NCBI RefSeq assembly: GCF_000003815.2
Contig: NC_049997.1
Location: 2,158,484-2,222,483 of the forward strand
Source: Branchiostoma floridae
Lineage: Eukaryota > Chordata > Leptocardii > Amphioxiformes > Branchiostomatidae
Length of the DNA stretch: 64,000 nt
Direction of reading: 5' to 3'
The notes under the pieces are model-generated. The model was not told the origin of the DNA. It ran no database searches and saw nothing but the letters and a program-made list of their open reading frames with translations. The translations under genes and the position numbers were made by a program. Numbering within the stretch: position 1 is the first letter of the stretch; each line of letters begins with the position of its first letter. Positions 1-11,103 of this stretch are shown here, in pieces.

Positions 1-1165
1 ATCAAAAACCATAAATTTAGACTATTGAAAACCCTCTCTTAGTGCGATTTTATCTGGCACGTATGTAGTTTTGGGGTGGCTAAGGTAGCTATGGAAAACC
101 CTAAAATGTTTAATAAGTTTAAAGAAATCACCATCTTTGGGGGTTTCTCACCCCTGCGGATATTGGGATCATTGTGAGTTGGCTGTTATGGGCTTACAGG
201 GTGGGTTTGTTTTTTTGTTTGTTCATTCGCAAAAAACACATAAAACAATACAAAAAAGAATACATAAAACACTACAGGTGCAGGAGGAGGGAAAAAACGT
301 AAACGGCTTCTACTATGCCCTCCTTCTCAATACTAAACAAAATGTATGATAGTCAATAATTAACGAAGAAATGTAAGACAGAGGATGTGATAATGAAAAT
401 AGGATCATCAAATGATAATAGAAAAAAAAATGATATAAGATAATAACTGACCATATGAGACTACTATAAGGGGCTAGGTTTTTTGCCAACTAGCCGCATG
501 GAATTTTTTGAAAATGTGTTTATCAAAAGCAAGATGACAGTTGTTGGAACATGGGAGCATTTAGGGAGAGAATTTTCAAGTTTGAAAGTATTGCCTCTTC
601 CTCCACCCATTTTTTTAGGATAACACACATTACTGGTATATACTGGAACAGTGTATGATTTTGATTTGATTTAATCGGCTGTATAATATGAGAAATACAG
701 CCAGGACTATCCAACTAGCCGGATGCTATCATCAAGGGCTAGCCCTGGTAGCAGTACAATATACAATAACAGCATTATCGATACAGGTAACTTTGGCTAC
801 AGAGGTGATCCGTGTTTACAGCTTGACTAGTAGTCGTACGATCTATGATATCAGTCTATGATGCAAGTTATATCACTAGGTTATCAATATAAGGCTACTT
901 TGCGCGATTACCACATGTGGACGCTATAATTTATACGTATTATACAGTGCATATCGTTCAGTAAGAAAAGTGTTAGTTGCTAGCAGTAGTAATATCAGTA
1001 ATACAATTACTATTACTATTATTATTGTCCCAATCTTTTACAATGCAATGAGAGACTTAAAAATGACTTTTCTTAATCCAAATATTAGTATGAAGTAATG
1101 CTAAATGATTGATGTATATTACGATAACCTCTGGTGGGTTGATAGGTAAGTTATTGTGACGGCGC
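1..1165. other. AT-rich sequence with no recognised gene
   Basis: I see no coding exon, RNA gene or complete mobile element here. Open frames are short and have no domain pattern. The 5' exon(s) of the lectin gene that starts at about 2.6 kb could lie here or upstream of the window, but I cannot identify them. Confidence 0.5.
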
Positions 1166-2240
1166 GTTTATTACCTTCGCCGAGAAGTTTGTATTTTCTG
1201 TTAAGGCCTCATGTTGTGTTCCTATATGTAGGTCAACAGCATATAACTCGAGAAGCTGTGTATGGATTTTAATGATATTTGGTATTTCAGTAGTGGTTGC
1301 GGACAGGAAGGTCGTGTTTGGAAATGGTGGGCGTAACCTTTTTCCGTCAGGGCGGTAGCGGGCCGAACGTGTGCGTCCGCTTTCTTGTGAACAGCATTAC
1401 TCGAGAAACCTTGAATGGATCCTGATATTTGGTAGGTGGGTGGGGGTCAGAATAAAAATCAAGGTCAAGTTCGATAATTGGCCCCCTAGTGTCTGTCTAA
1501 GGTACTGCAGCAAAACTTTTAATTTTGACACTTCATGTTCTGGACATGCCGTGGTCATGATTTTGAGTGGTAGATAGCCCTTGGAGCAGAGAGTAAGTGC
1601 TGTAATTTTGTACCCCCTAGCGGCTTTTTTAGAACTGCAGGCACAGATTTCCTTTCAAACTTTGGACGAAAATAACTCGAGAACGTGCTGACAGATCATC
1701 AGGATTTTGGTATGTAAATAGAATGAGTGATGACTTACATAATTACTAATTATGCTAATCAACAGCTAATTTACATAGTTAATGAGGAAAGTTCATAAAC
1801 CCATGCCAACAGCATATAACTCAAGAAGCTGTGTATTGATTTTCATGACATTTTGTATTTAGGTAGCGGTTGCAGAGAGAAAGGTTGTGTTCGAAAATGG
1901 TTGGCGTAGCATTTTTTGTTAGGACGGTAGCGGGCCGAGTGTGCGCGTCTGTTTGTTTGTGGAATGCATAACTCGAGTAGCCTTGAAAGTATCCTGATAA
2001 TATTTGGTAGGTGCGTAGGGGTCAGGACAACAAAGGTCGTGTATGATAGTGGGCTCCCTAGCGGCTTTTTAAGGTACTGCAGCAAAACTTCAATTTTTGA
2101 CATCTCGTGTTCTGAACATGCTGTGGTCGTGATTTTTGAGTGGTAGATAGCCTATAGAAGTGATAACTTACATTATCTTATACTAATTATGCAAATCAAC
2201 AGCTAATTTGCATAATTAATGAGGAAAGTTCAGACATCCA
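1166..2240. repeat. Dispersed repeat with TTATTACCTTYGCC end and octamer palindrome
   Basis: The block begins TTATTACCTTCGCC and carries a segment with CTCGAGAA, CCTAGCGGC and GGTACTGCAG that occurs twice, at about 1235-1600 and about 1804-2160, so the copy contains an internal tandem duplication. It ends in a palindromic core with ATGCAAAT (2189-2196) facing ATTTGCAT (2206-2213). Related copies lie at 6528-7632 and 55538-55870. The terminal sequence resembles a non-autonomous DNA transposon, but no transposase is present. Confidence 0.7.
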
Positions 2241-2605
2241 CTGAACTCCTGAACTTAGTATTGTGACATAACGTTAGACTGGCATTGCTAGGCTCACTAC
2301 ACCCATAGGCATAGATTGATCAGAGGGTACTTGGGGATTTTAGATGAAGAATGAATTCTTTTTGATGCGCGTGGGGCAAATGTGTACTTCATCTCATAAT
2401 GTGAAGTTGTATGCGTTTATAACTTTATTTACTATTACTGAAATTAAAATGAATAGGAAAATAGCGCTCTCTTCTGGAGTAAGAATACCCCTCAGACGTC
2501 AGACCCCTTGAAAGCAAAGGTAATATCAATTAGTTGATTGAAATGCTCCATCTTACCTTTTACTTCATACTGTAAAACACTTGAAAACATATATACCTGT
2601 CACAG

Positions 2606-2923
2606 GTATTCAAGACACCATAGAATCCAAGACTACTGATGAGTGCAACGGCACTCCTGACTTCAATGCCGAGCAGCATATCGAAGAGAATGACAACAGT
2701 ACCCAAAGCCGTATCAGTGCCCCAGAGAACGATGTTGACCACGCTACTGGCATAGAAGCGGAGGGGGATGGCATCAACAGTCCACAGCAGGCTGATAAAA
2801 ACAAAGGCGACATAGGACAGCGAGCTGATAAGGAGGAAGACACCGCATCGTTAAACCATGCACTTAAGGATAATCCAACCTACGTGCCTGGTGCCCTTCG
2901 ACATAGGCTTCCTGGAAAGAAAG
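2606..2923 (+). CDS. Type II C-type lectin, exon A: acidic cytoplasmic region
   Basis: This exon is open across 106 codons between a CACAG acceptor and an AAAG/GTACAT donor; it enters and leaves in phase 1. The peptide is rich in D, E, N and Q and has no cysteine pattern, as expected for the cytoplasmic tail of a type II receptor. Near its end it contains DNPTY, an NPxY motif known as a clathrin-endocytosis and PTB-domain signal. Joining in phase to the next exon (codon split G/AT) puts this tail just before a transmembrane segment. The upstream pyrimidine tract is weak, so the exact start is less certain than the end. The first exon with the initiator Met was not found. Confidence 0.65.
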
Positions 2924-3290
2924 GTACATAATATATGCACTGATCCTCTGACAAGCATAAGATGTAGCTTAGAGATGCTGCTAGGTTTAACTGTGACCTG
3001 CTTGAATTTACGTTTTTTCTTCATGAAGCGTGAGAATTCTGTATCTTCCTTTACTTGGCCATCTTTTAATGCCAACACACCGACAAATCTACAACATACC
3101 GATGCAACAAATCAACAAAGGTTGCATAAAAGCCAGAAAACAAAACTCAAAAGTGAACTCACATAGAAATCTGTGTCAAATTTAGAGAAAAAAATGCACA
3201 ATAAATTCAATAGAATAGCAATTTAAGATAAGATGCAATAAAATTTTGTAGTAAGATCTTGTATTAACCATCTGTTTTTACCTAACACAG

Positions 3291-3439
3291 ATTCGGCGAA
3301 GATCTGTTTCACCAGCGCCAGTTTCTCTCTAGTTAATGGCATCATCATCGCCATTGCATCGGCAGCCTTTTTTGCTGCAGGAATAATCGTGGGCATTTCT
3401 ATCAACAGAGCACCAGGGAATAAAGCAAAATTCTATCAG
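3291..3439 (+). CDS. Type II C-type lectin, exon B: transmembrane segment
   Basis: Between acceptor CCTAACACAG and donor CAG/GTTAGT lie 149 bases. In the frame dictated by exon A they code 49 residues with one uninterrupted hydrophobic stretch (SFSLVNGIIIAIASAAFF and on to GIIVGI), followed by polar INRAPGNK. The other two frames hit stops. This is a single signal-anchor helix, giving type II topology (N-terminus inside, lectin domain outside). The exon ends in phase 0, which matches exon C. Confidence 0.75.
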
Positions 3440-3459
3440 GTTAGTTTCCTTTCATAATA

Positions 3460-4475
3460 TATACTAGAGTTCGGCGACCTCATACCTCCATGAAACTTTA
3501 GAGCTTTTGTAAATTTCATGCAATTGACTAAGACATTAACATAATTTATGCGTGTTGTTGTTCATCATTGACTAACGTACGCATGTCACAAGTACAAAAT
3601 TCGAATCATTAGACATAAAGCGTCTTTGTAATTTTTACATAAATTATGCAAATAAGTTCCTCATTACCATATTTGGTATCTGCTTATATTCCATCTATCA
3701 TAATTAATAAGTGTTACTTTTATTGAAGTCCAGTTATTAGTGATAATGGTATTATGCAATTTCCTCATTAATTATGCAAATAAGGTCCTCATTTGCATAA
3801 CATGTATATCATTATGAACACCTTTGCCCAAGCTACCTGCACCCCTAAAATGATGCCAATCCGTCAATCCTTTCTGCAGTTATGCACTTTGGAATGTCTT
3901 GACAAAAATGCCCCTGCAGTTCCGAAATTACATGTTAGGGGGCTGAAATCTGCCCCACTTTGTCATGACACTGCAAGCTATCTACCACCCAAATGTCAAG
4001 ACTATATCATGTCCGGGACAAGAGATACATTGAAAAAAATGCCATGATAGAATATTCTCATTAATTATGCAAATTTACTCCTATTTTGTATAATTGGTAT
4101 CTTATCTTGTACAACATTGTCTAAGGTACCTACATACCAAAAATCATGAAAATCCATTGTTCCCTTCTTGAGTTATCCTCTTCAGAAGTTTTTGACAAAA
4201 ATGCCCCTGCTATCCCAAACCTAGTCGGTAGGGGGCCAAAACCTATGTCACTTATTCCTGAGCACAAGAGCTATCTAACACTCAAAAATCGTGACCATAG
4301 CATGTTGAGAACACGAGATAGCAAAACCGGAAGTTGCGCTGCAGTACCAAGGGAAGCCGCTAGGGGGCCTAAAATCTAATCACTTCTAGCTTTCATCGCA
4401 CCCCACCAACAAACCAAGTATGAAACTAATCCATCCAGCCGTTCTTGAGTTATCTTGTTGACAGACAGACAGACA

Positions 4476-4511
<36 letters not shown>

Positions 4512-4556
4512 CTGGGTAAAATATAACCTCCATGACATTTCATGGAGGTAATAATA
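3460..4556. repeat. Dispersed octamer-palindrome repeat ending in CCTCCATG hairpin
   Basis: This intronic block contains several ATGCAAAT/ATTTGCAT inverted pairs (for example 3774-3781 with 3791-3798), a conserved segment with GACAAAAATGCCCCTGC and TAGGGGGC, and a GACA/CA microsatellite at about 4460-4508. It closes with the palindrome CCTCCATGACATTTCATGG followed by AGGTAATAATA at about 4530-4556. It is related to, and oriented opposite to, the block at 1166-2240. Confidence 0.7.
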
Positions 4557-5190
4557 CACAGCTAGTCTTTAATATGTATGAAGTCTACAGTTTGATTACA
4601 TGCATAATTAAAATTTTGTTTTGTACAACATTGTCTAAAGTACTTAGATACCAAAAATCATAAAAATCCGTTTCCTTCTTGAGTTATGACAAAAAATTTT
4701 TTACCAACAAATCCTACCCATTTGATAACTGGGAAGTACTTGGTACGGTCCACGCGTGGGGGTCAGGGAGTCTGACCCGTGTGCCTTTGCAACTGTCAGG
4801 TACAGCTGCGAAGGGTGGAAGGAAGCAAACCAGCTGCAGGCTGGGGATTTGTAATACTTCAGAAGTCTTTGACAAAAATGCCCCTGCCATCCCAAAACTT
4901 GCCGCTAAGGGGCCAAAACTCATGTCACTAATTCCTGAGATCAATAGCTATCTAACACCAAAAATAGATCGTGACAATAGCTTGTTCAGAACACGAGATA
5001 GCAACAACGGAAGTTGCGCTGCAGTACCGAAGGAAGCCACTAGGGGGCCCAAAATCTAAAAATTTCCAGCTTTCGTCACACCCTACCGACACATTAAGTA
5101 TAAAACCAATCCACACAGCCGTTTTTTATTTATTTTGTTGGCAGGGTAAAGTATAACATCCATGGTATGTCATGGAGGTAAAAAAGGAAA
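4557..5190. repeat. Second copy of the CCTCCATG-ended dispersed repeat
   Basis: The sequence repeats landmarks of the preceding block: GACAAAAATGCCCCTGCC, a TAGGGGGCC tract and a terminal CATGGTATGTCATGGAGGTA. It carries an unrelated stretch at about 4720-4850. No coding potential is supported; open frames here are repeat-derived. Confidence 0.65.
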
Positions 5191-5429
5191 CTTCGTGGAA
5201 CCAAGGAGGTTAAATACCTTGGGGGAGTTTAGACCTCTTTACTCTATATAATATTGTGAACTTTTCTTATGCTGATGAAGGTGACTTTACACAACTCAAT
5301 AGGCAATTCAGCGCGCTACAATACTGCAATGCATTCGGGGATTGGAACTGCAATCAATAATTAAAACTACCATTACATTTACATAGTCAATTTATGATGG
5401 AGTTAACCTTTGAATTACATGTAAATATT

Positions 5430-6340
5430 TGTACTAAAAAGGCCGACATTTGCTCGTAAATGCAAGCAAATAAAGAATATTTCAACCCATCCCCATCCCA
5501 ATTAAAAAAAAATGCAGAAATTGACCTATCCCCAAACATCATCCCACTGCAAAACAGATTTAAAAAAGCCCCCCTCCAATACAAGATTGGGCTCTTCAGG
5601 AATATTCCTTTCTATGTAAAATGGGCTCAATCTGGTCTATATTAACCATTTTCCATTCCTAGTGCTAAAGCCACCCCTATAACTAACTCAAGATCAGTTT
5701 GCTTCTTTATGACACAGGAAACGAAAATCTACATTTGTTAGGTAAAAGATTCAAAATTTTACAATTTTAAGTTCTGTACACCATAAGGGTTAATGGGGCC
5801 TGTGGGTACATGCGGTAAGCACGCTCGTATCAAATTTCAGGTCATTTGGTATACAAAGGCACAGGAGCCAATAGAATATATATTTTTGTCTAAAAAGGGC
5901 AAATTCAACCACTTTTAAGCATTGTATGCCAGAAGTGAAAATGAAGTGCTGCATGCATATGTCTAACACACCTTCATACTAAATGTCAGCTCATTTAAAT
6001 TCAACACAAGGACAAAGGAGCCCAAAATATACATCTGTATAATAAATTACCAAAATACCCCAAAATAACTCATTATGTTTTTGAAGTGATGTGTGAAGAA
6101 AAGTATTGATGGATACCAGTGGGCAAATAACCAATGCGTCTCTGTACCAAATATCAGGTCAATATTATTTGTGCCCGAAATATATATTTCTGGTCTTAAA
6201 ATTACCAAACCCCCTAAATCTGATCTATCTCTGGGCTATATAAAATGGGTGGGAAAAAAGGCTATTACTACCTCCATGCCAAATTTGAGCTTACTTGGTA
6301 CAAAAATAAAAGTGACATCCTTTTGAAGATTTGACAGGGG
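5430..6340. repeat. Two short intronic repeat families
   Basis: At about 5430-5600 is a member of a family with AAAGGCCGACATTTGCT next to AGCAAATA (other copies near 27375, 50985 and, inverted, 62345). At about 5830-6310 are several diverged units containing GGTCATTTGGTATACAAAGG and CACAGGAGCC; these are the inverse orientation of the 160-base units at 59394-59900. Confidence 0.6.
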
Positions 6341-6527
6341 GAGATTAGGAAAAGAAGATCTAGAGACACAAGGAAAGTAATATATTTCAATCCATGTATG
6401 GCATCTTTGAATTGATTAGACAAATTTATAAAACATATCGGTTCCTAGCAGATGCATAGATACACCCACGCTATTCTAAAATAAACTGCTAGAGGGTCAA
6501 ACCAGTACCACACGATGTCAAGTTATT

Positions 6528-7632
6528 ATTACCTTTGCCAGAATGGCAAGGTCACGTTTTAGGCGTGTACGTCTGTCTATCTGTCTGTCTGTCTGTCTGT
6601 CACCATAACTCGAGAAGCCTTGGATCGATCCTAATGATATTTAGTAGGTGAGTAGGGGTTGGGAAATCGAAGGTAAAGTTCGATAGTGGGCCTCCTAACG
6701 GCTTCTTAAGGTACTGCAGCGGAACTTCTATTTTTGATAACTCGTGTTCTGGACATGCTGTTGTCGTGATTCTTTTTTGGTAGATAGGCCTTGGAGCAGA
6801 GGTTAAGTGTTGCGAGTTTGGGCCCCCTAGCGGTTTTTTAGAACTGTAGGAGCCGGTTTCCTTTCAAGCTTTGGACTAGAATAACTTGAGAACGTATTGA
6901 CGGATCGTCATGATTTTTGGCATGTAGATGGCCTAAGTGATTACTTAAAGGATGTAATGCTAATTATGCAAATCAGCTGCTAATTTGCATAATTAATGAG
7001 GAAAGTTTATAAATCCGCTGCATTCCATGATAGGGCTTTAAAACTTGTCATATATGTAGCTGAATAAGGGAGAAATCTCAAAACATATTAATTATGCAAA
7101 TGACGCCCTCATTTGCATAATTATTGGGAAAAATGAATTTCTTGACTGATCGTCATGATTTTTGGTATGCAGACAGCCTTAATGAAGAATTACATGATAC
7201 TAATAATGCAAATAAACAGCTAATTTGCATAATTAATGATGAAAGTTTATAAATCCGCTGTACTCCGTGATAGGACTTTCAAAGTTGTTACATATGTAAA
7301 TCAGAAAGAGGGCAGAAAGTAAGAGGTGTATATATGGGTCCCCTAGTGTCTATTTTGGAACTGCAGGAGCCGTTGTAGGTAGTTTTAGACTTTGAAAGAG
7401 AGTACGTCGAGAAGGGATGAAAGTATCACAATGTTCATTGGTATGCTGATAGCTTAAGTAATGCTTGAGACAATTTGGTATTAATTGGGTAAATTGGGAT
7501 CAACTTGCATAATAAATGACGAAATTAAATGAACCAATTCCAGACATATAAAATAAAATGTAATGAGTAATATGTTTGTGTCTACAGACACCATTGTTCA
7601 TAAGAACCTAGTTTATTTGGCGAAGGTATATT
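6528..7632. repeat. Near-complete TTATTACCTTYGCC dispersed element
   Basis: This copy shows both ends: it starts TTATTACCTTTGCCAGAATG and ends TGGCGAAGGTATA, which is the inverted form of the start. Inside are a CTGT microsatellite (about 6570-6600) and octamer palindromes at 6966-6990, about 7088 and about 7210. Length is about 1.1 kb with no transposase, so it is a candidate non-autonomous DNA transposon. Confidence 0.7.
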
Positions 7633-7821
7633 TTTCAATTCAAATTCAATAAAATGTTGTCGTTCTTTTCTCTTTTATGCCCATGTACGCAAACGTCTTG
7701 CCATGTCTTTACTTACAGCTGTAGATAACAATGTCATTCGTAGATAAAGCACAAAATGTATTTTATTGATAATGTTGGTCCTTTAAATTTTATATCCGCT
7801 TTACTCTGCTTTACCCGCGAG

Positions 7822-7893
7822 AAGGCAACCAGTCATAATCTCACGAAAACTTTACTGGGAAATATTTCCACCGACCTGCCAGTTGTGAATGAG
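7822..7893 (+). CDS. Type II C-type lectin, exon C: short extracellular stalk
   Basis: Twenty-four codons in phase 0 to phase 0 fit between a pyrimidine-rich acceptor (TTTACCCGCGAG) and donor GAG/GTGAGA. The peptide KATSHNLTKTLLGNIS contains two N-glycosylation sequons (NLT, NIS), as expected just outside the membrane. Entry phase agrees with exon B and exit phase with exon D. Short symmetric stalk exons are common in this receptor type. The call rests on splice sites and phase only. Confidence 0.5.
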
Positions 7894-8214
7894 GTGAGAC
7901 CAATCAACTTTAATTGTTGTCAACTTAGTAATACGTAAATTCCTGATCGAGTAAAGCGATATGTCCATCCATAATATTCTTTAACATGCACATATGAGCT
8001 TCGCTTGTTATCTGTGAACTTAATTCTACATTATAGTATAGTTGAACATTTTTTATGTGAGCCCTAAATTGCGCAAACGATCATGTATATCACACATATA
8101 CATAATGGGCAGTAAAAAGTTTTTGGCAACAATTCATCTGTGAAAACTTGCTAAGATCCACGACCCCATACCTTCGCAAAACAATCTTAACCTTTACAAC
8201 TGTACATATAGAGT

Positions 8215-8375
8215 ATTAATTTCGTGTCATTAATCATGCAAATAAGGTCCTCATGTGCATGGATTATATTTAATTTAGTAGATCATCTTCGCAACCCCAA
8301 TTAAAGATCGAAAGCTTTAATCAAAATAATTTATGCAAATGAGGTCCTTATTTGCATATTTAACTTTCAATGATG
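8215..8375. repeat. Octamer-palindrome repeat fragments
   Basis: Two short palindromic cores are visible: CATGCAAATAAGGTCCTCAT near 8230 and TTATGCAAATGAGGTCCTTA near 8330, each followed by an ATTTGCAT-like inverse arm. They belong to the same dispersed family as the blocks at 1-7 kb. Confidence 0.6.
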
Positions 8376-8454
8376 TTCACCTCTTCATAATACTTTAATG
8401 ATTCTTTTTTGTTTTGTTTTGGAGAATTCTTTTGCACAACCTGAAGGTCTCTAA

Positions 8455-8760
8455 CCTGCTAAAGTTTTGATGTCTGTCAGACATCTTCCTCATATCTTAC
8501 TGGAGTTCTGTTTCTCGCCGCTATATGTAGCTGATGTAGGTGGCGATTTTGCGGCGAGATTTAAATCTCAAATGTGTTTCTACCCCCCTCGTCACGGTTC
8601 AGCCCTGGGGTTGACCAAGGACGTTATATTGGGTTGACTTTCTTATCTATATGCTTTTTAATCCACCAGATACATATGTTGTCTTCTCTATCTATTACCT
8701 TGCCCCCCTCCCAGTCAATGATGCAGTTATTCCTGGCAATGTAATCCGCAGATTTGTGTT
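8455..8760 (-). mobile_element. Penelope-like retroelement remnant (GIY-YIG end)
   Basis: On the minus strand the sequence codes IIDWEGGKVIDRED and, after a frame change, PWSTPGLNRDEGG. This pairing (IDW...K-V-DRE followed by LNRDEGG) is typical of the C-terminal GIY-YIG endonuclease part of Penelope-like elements. The reading frame is broken, so this is a dead 5'-truncated copy. The family is recognised from motif pattern only. Confidence 0.6.
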
Positions 8761-8803
8761 CATGCTGTCAGTCTCTGTCCTGTGTTCCTCCAGTCTGGTC
8801 TAT

Positions 8804-9016
8804 TACTGTAAATGTATTTAAGTTCGCGGGGATTTAATTTCGCGGTAGCGGGAAAAATGACTTTTCGAGGTGGATTTAAGTTCGTAGTAACACCATAGAC
8901 TGTAGTCTAATACCATTATAGAAAATGTTCGTGGTGGTTTTAAGTTCGCAGTGAAGTGGTCACCGCGAAAACCGTGAACATTAATCCACCGCGAATAATT
9001 TCTGCATTTAAAGTAT
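8804..9016. repeat. Palindromic MITE-like element with TTCGCGG arms
   Basis: The left side reads TTACTGTAAATG...TTTAAGTTCGCGG and the right side ends CCGCGAATAATTTCTGCAT, approximately inverted to each other, with further TTTAAGTTCG / CGAACTTAAA pairs in between. Length about 210 bases, no coding potential. The layout suggests a small non-autonomous DNA transposon. Confidence 0.6.
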
Positions 9017-9178
9017 GTTCTCCGCGTTTCTTATATGTTTAATTTATCACAGCTTATTATAAGGGATCCGGTATACACATTCTGTCTGTCTTAAAAAGAG
9101 AAAAAGGTCAATTTCATGTACTGTTTCATACCTATCAAATAAAGATAAACATTACATAGAACTTTCTTATTATCACAG

Positions 9179-9245
9179 TTTTTGCTACCAACGAACAGCG
9201 TGCACTTTGAGGTTTCTAAGGAAAACAAATCAATGCCTATTAATG
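9179..9245 (+). CDS. Type II C-type lectin, exon D: second stalk exon
   Basis: The exon lies between acceptor CTTATTATCACAG and donor AATG/GTAAGG. It enters in phase 0 and leaves in phase 1, exactly what is needed to connect exon C (phase 0 end) to the lectin exon (phase 1 start). It codes 22 residues (FLLPTNSVHFEVSKENKSMP, then IN) with no domain. Joining adds a codon G/CT just before the DGCP that opens the lectin domain. Confidence 0.55.
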
Positions 9246-9474
9246 GTAAGGAAGACTTCTTCACCTTTCGCCTTCGATTTTGATATATTTGACACATCCC
9301 ATTGCGCTGTATTGGTTTTGTTAATTGAACTGCTTCCATGCATATGGTTATTCATTTTATTGCTTCTGACAGACATTCCTTACGGCCCATAGAGAAAATA
9401 TATCTTTCGTAGCATGACGTTTCCTTTTCCATATTTGTAAGTGCTAAGAGCTGCATTGAAGAAAATAAGCTGAT

Positions 9475-9670
9475 TATAATTCATCATAATACGGTCTGCC
9501 ATTTTGGATTTGACCCATTGCGTCATACATTAGCATAAATCATAACTATCTAATCATAAGTATTACATTTACATTATGTAAGATATCAAAGATATATGAA
9601 GTGTGGTTTATAAAATAAGAAAATCTTAAAATCTTTTTGTTTAACCCCAAATTTGTGAATTTGATAATGA
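9475..9670. repeat. Internal fragment of the TTAA-flanked MITE family
   Basis: Sequence with GCCATTTTGGATTTGACCCA, TTAGCATAAATCATAACTA and AGATATCAAAGATATATGAA matches, with divergence, the internal part of the elements at 35991-37412, 51324-52272 and 53610-54552. No element ends are visible here. Confidence 0.55.
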
Positions 9671-9873
9671 TAGAGTCTAGGGATGTCATAAGAAGTCCTA
9701 TCTAAATATATATATATTCACAAACATTTTACCTTACCTAAGATACCTGAAATCCTCTCATTTGTCGACTTGGTTGTCGTACTTTCTCCATATATAAAGG
9801 ACAAAAAACATTTAATAATCTAACTCTACATACTTCATAAAAATGTACAATGTTCAAGCACATTTTGTTGCAG

Positions 9874-10160
9874 CTGACGGCTGCCCAGCCGGATACAAAC
9901 TCGTTGCTGCCAGGACCTGCATCTGGCTCCTTTTTCGAAAAGTGTCCCACTCTGACGCCAGGAAGATCTGCAAGATTGACGGAGCTAATCTAGCCATGCC
10001 TAAAACAAAGGAACTGGACCTCGCTTTTAGAAAGCACATCCGCTCGGAAGGCTTGAACCTCGAATATTGGATCGGCCTTCGGGAGAGGGGGCCGTATCGT
10101 CCTCTTCGTAAGGCTAAAAGAATCTGGAAATGGGAAGATGGGACGACTTTGAACTATAAA
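9874..10160 (+). CDS. Type II C-type lectin, exon E: N-terminal part of the C-type lectin domain
   Basis: The exon runs from acceptor CATTTTGTTGCAG to donor AAA/GTAAGT and codes 95 full codons, entering in phase 1 and leaving in phase 0. The peptide shows the C-type lectin landmarks in order: GCPAGYK, RTCIWLLF, ARKICKIDGANLAMPK, YWIGLRERG and WKWEDGTTLNYK. Three of the six long-form cysteines are here; the other three are in the piece at 10988-11103. The Ca2+/sugar-binding EPN-type loop would come right after this exon and is not visible, so sugar binding cannot be judged. It is probably the ligand-binding head of a type II surface receptor. Confidence 0.85.
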
Positions 10161-10684
10161 GTAAGTTTATGATACCATGCCTCGACTGCCTTTGCTTACA
10201 GGAAATCTTCAACTACTACCTACCTGGTAGGTAGGTAATCTTCAACTAAAATGATTTAATCTAAGAATATATGATGCGCGACAGCCAAAAAAGTACATTT
10301 GTGGTTTGAATCGCTGAAAAATGATGATTAATGATTCAGAAATACAAGACTCTTAAAGGGTTTTTTTCACATGTCTAAAGGATGCCTATGTGAATCATTG
10401 CAAAAAAGGGAAATGACACAGATGAATCGATTTTAAAATTTGACGAGGAGAAAATAAGATTTAGGATAAACAAAGAAAAAACAACATATTTCACTACTAA
10501 ACCTACAGTATAGAAGAGTTAAATATATTAAATTCTTATTTCTATGCCTAACATATACAGTGACTGAACTTAAAATGTAGAGTTAAGAAAATGTGTCAGT
10601 AAATACTTGAATGTAAGTTCATCTATGACGGTAGTTAACATAATGATACAGTTTTTAAGACTTTATATCCGTACACAAAATAAA

Positions 10685-10985
10685 GCGCTTACAAACAAGC
10701 TTTCGATCATTCCTCTGATCCTTCTCAAGTTGTAATGACCCAAAACCTAAGTCGCACTTCCGAAACGGAAGTGTGACGTCAGTAAAGGGTCAAAGGTGCT
10801 TGGCATTCTGTATCGGCCACCTTCTCTGTTGAGGGAAGGTTGATGGGCTCTGATGTAAATAGCCTCTTTCACTCCCCGGAGAAAGTAATCCTGTTTGCAA
10901 TCAAGTAACTTCACCTTGTCGAAGTCCACAGAGTGTCCCGGAGATTCCAAGTTTATGGTCAAGAGGATGGTTAGAGGCAAAATTA
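10685..10985 (-). mobile_element. Penelope-like retroelement remnant next to a lectin exon
   Basis: The minus strand is open for 77 codons and codes ESPGHSVDFDKVKLLD, YFLRGVKEAIYIRAHQPS and LNREGGRY, the signature of the GIY-YIG C-terminus of Penelope-like elements. The reverse transcriptase part is absent, so the copy is 5'-truncated. Its truncated end abuts the last exon of the lectin gene, which suggests that it inserted into or beside that exon. Confidence 0.7.
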
Positions 10986-10987
10986 AG

Positions 10988-11103
10988 ATACTGATCAGTG
11001 TGGGTGGTCATATCCCAGAGAAGGTTTTACTGGTGATGCTAAGTGGGCTGATAGTGAATGTTCTATCCGAAAAATGTTTATTTGTCAAACGACTTTGCCA
11101 TGA
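10988..11103 (+). pseudogene. Type II C-type lectin, terminal exon, apparently 5'-truncated
   Basis: In one frame the sequence codes DQCGWSYPREG, KWADSECS and IRKMFICQ, then TTLP and a TGA stop at 11101-11103. This is the end of a C-type lectin domain (C...W-x-D-x-x-C....FIC) and supplies the three cysteines missing from exon E. An in-frame TAA at 10984-10986 prevents extension to the left. Start at 10988 does not match the phase of exon E; start at 10999 (after GATCAG) does, but neither has a good pyrimidine tract. The W-x-P-G-x-P segment expected between exon E and this piece is absent, and a Penelope-like remnant occupies that side. The gene may be a pseudogene, or one more exon may be hidden. 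Confidence 0.65.
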
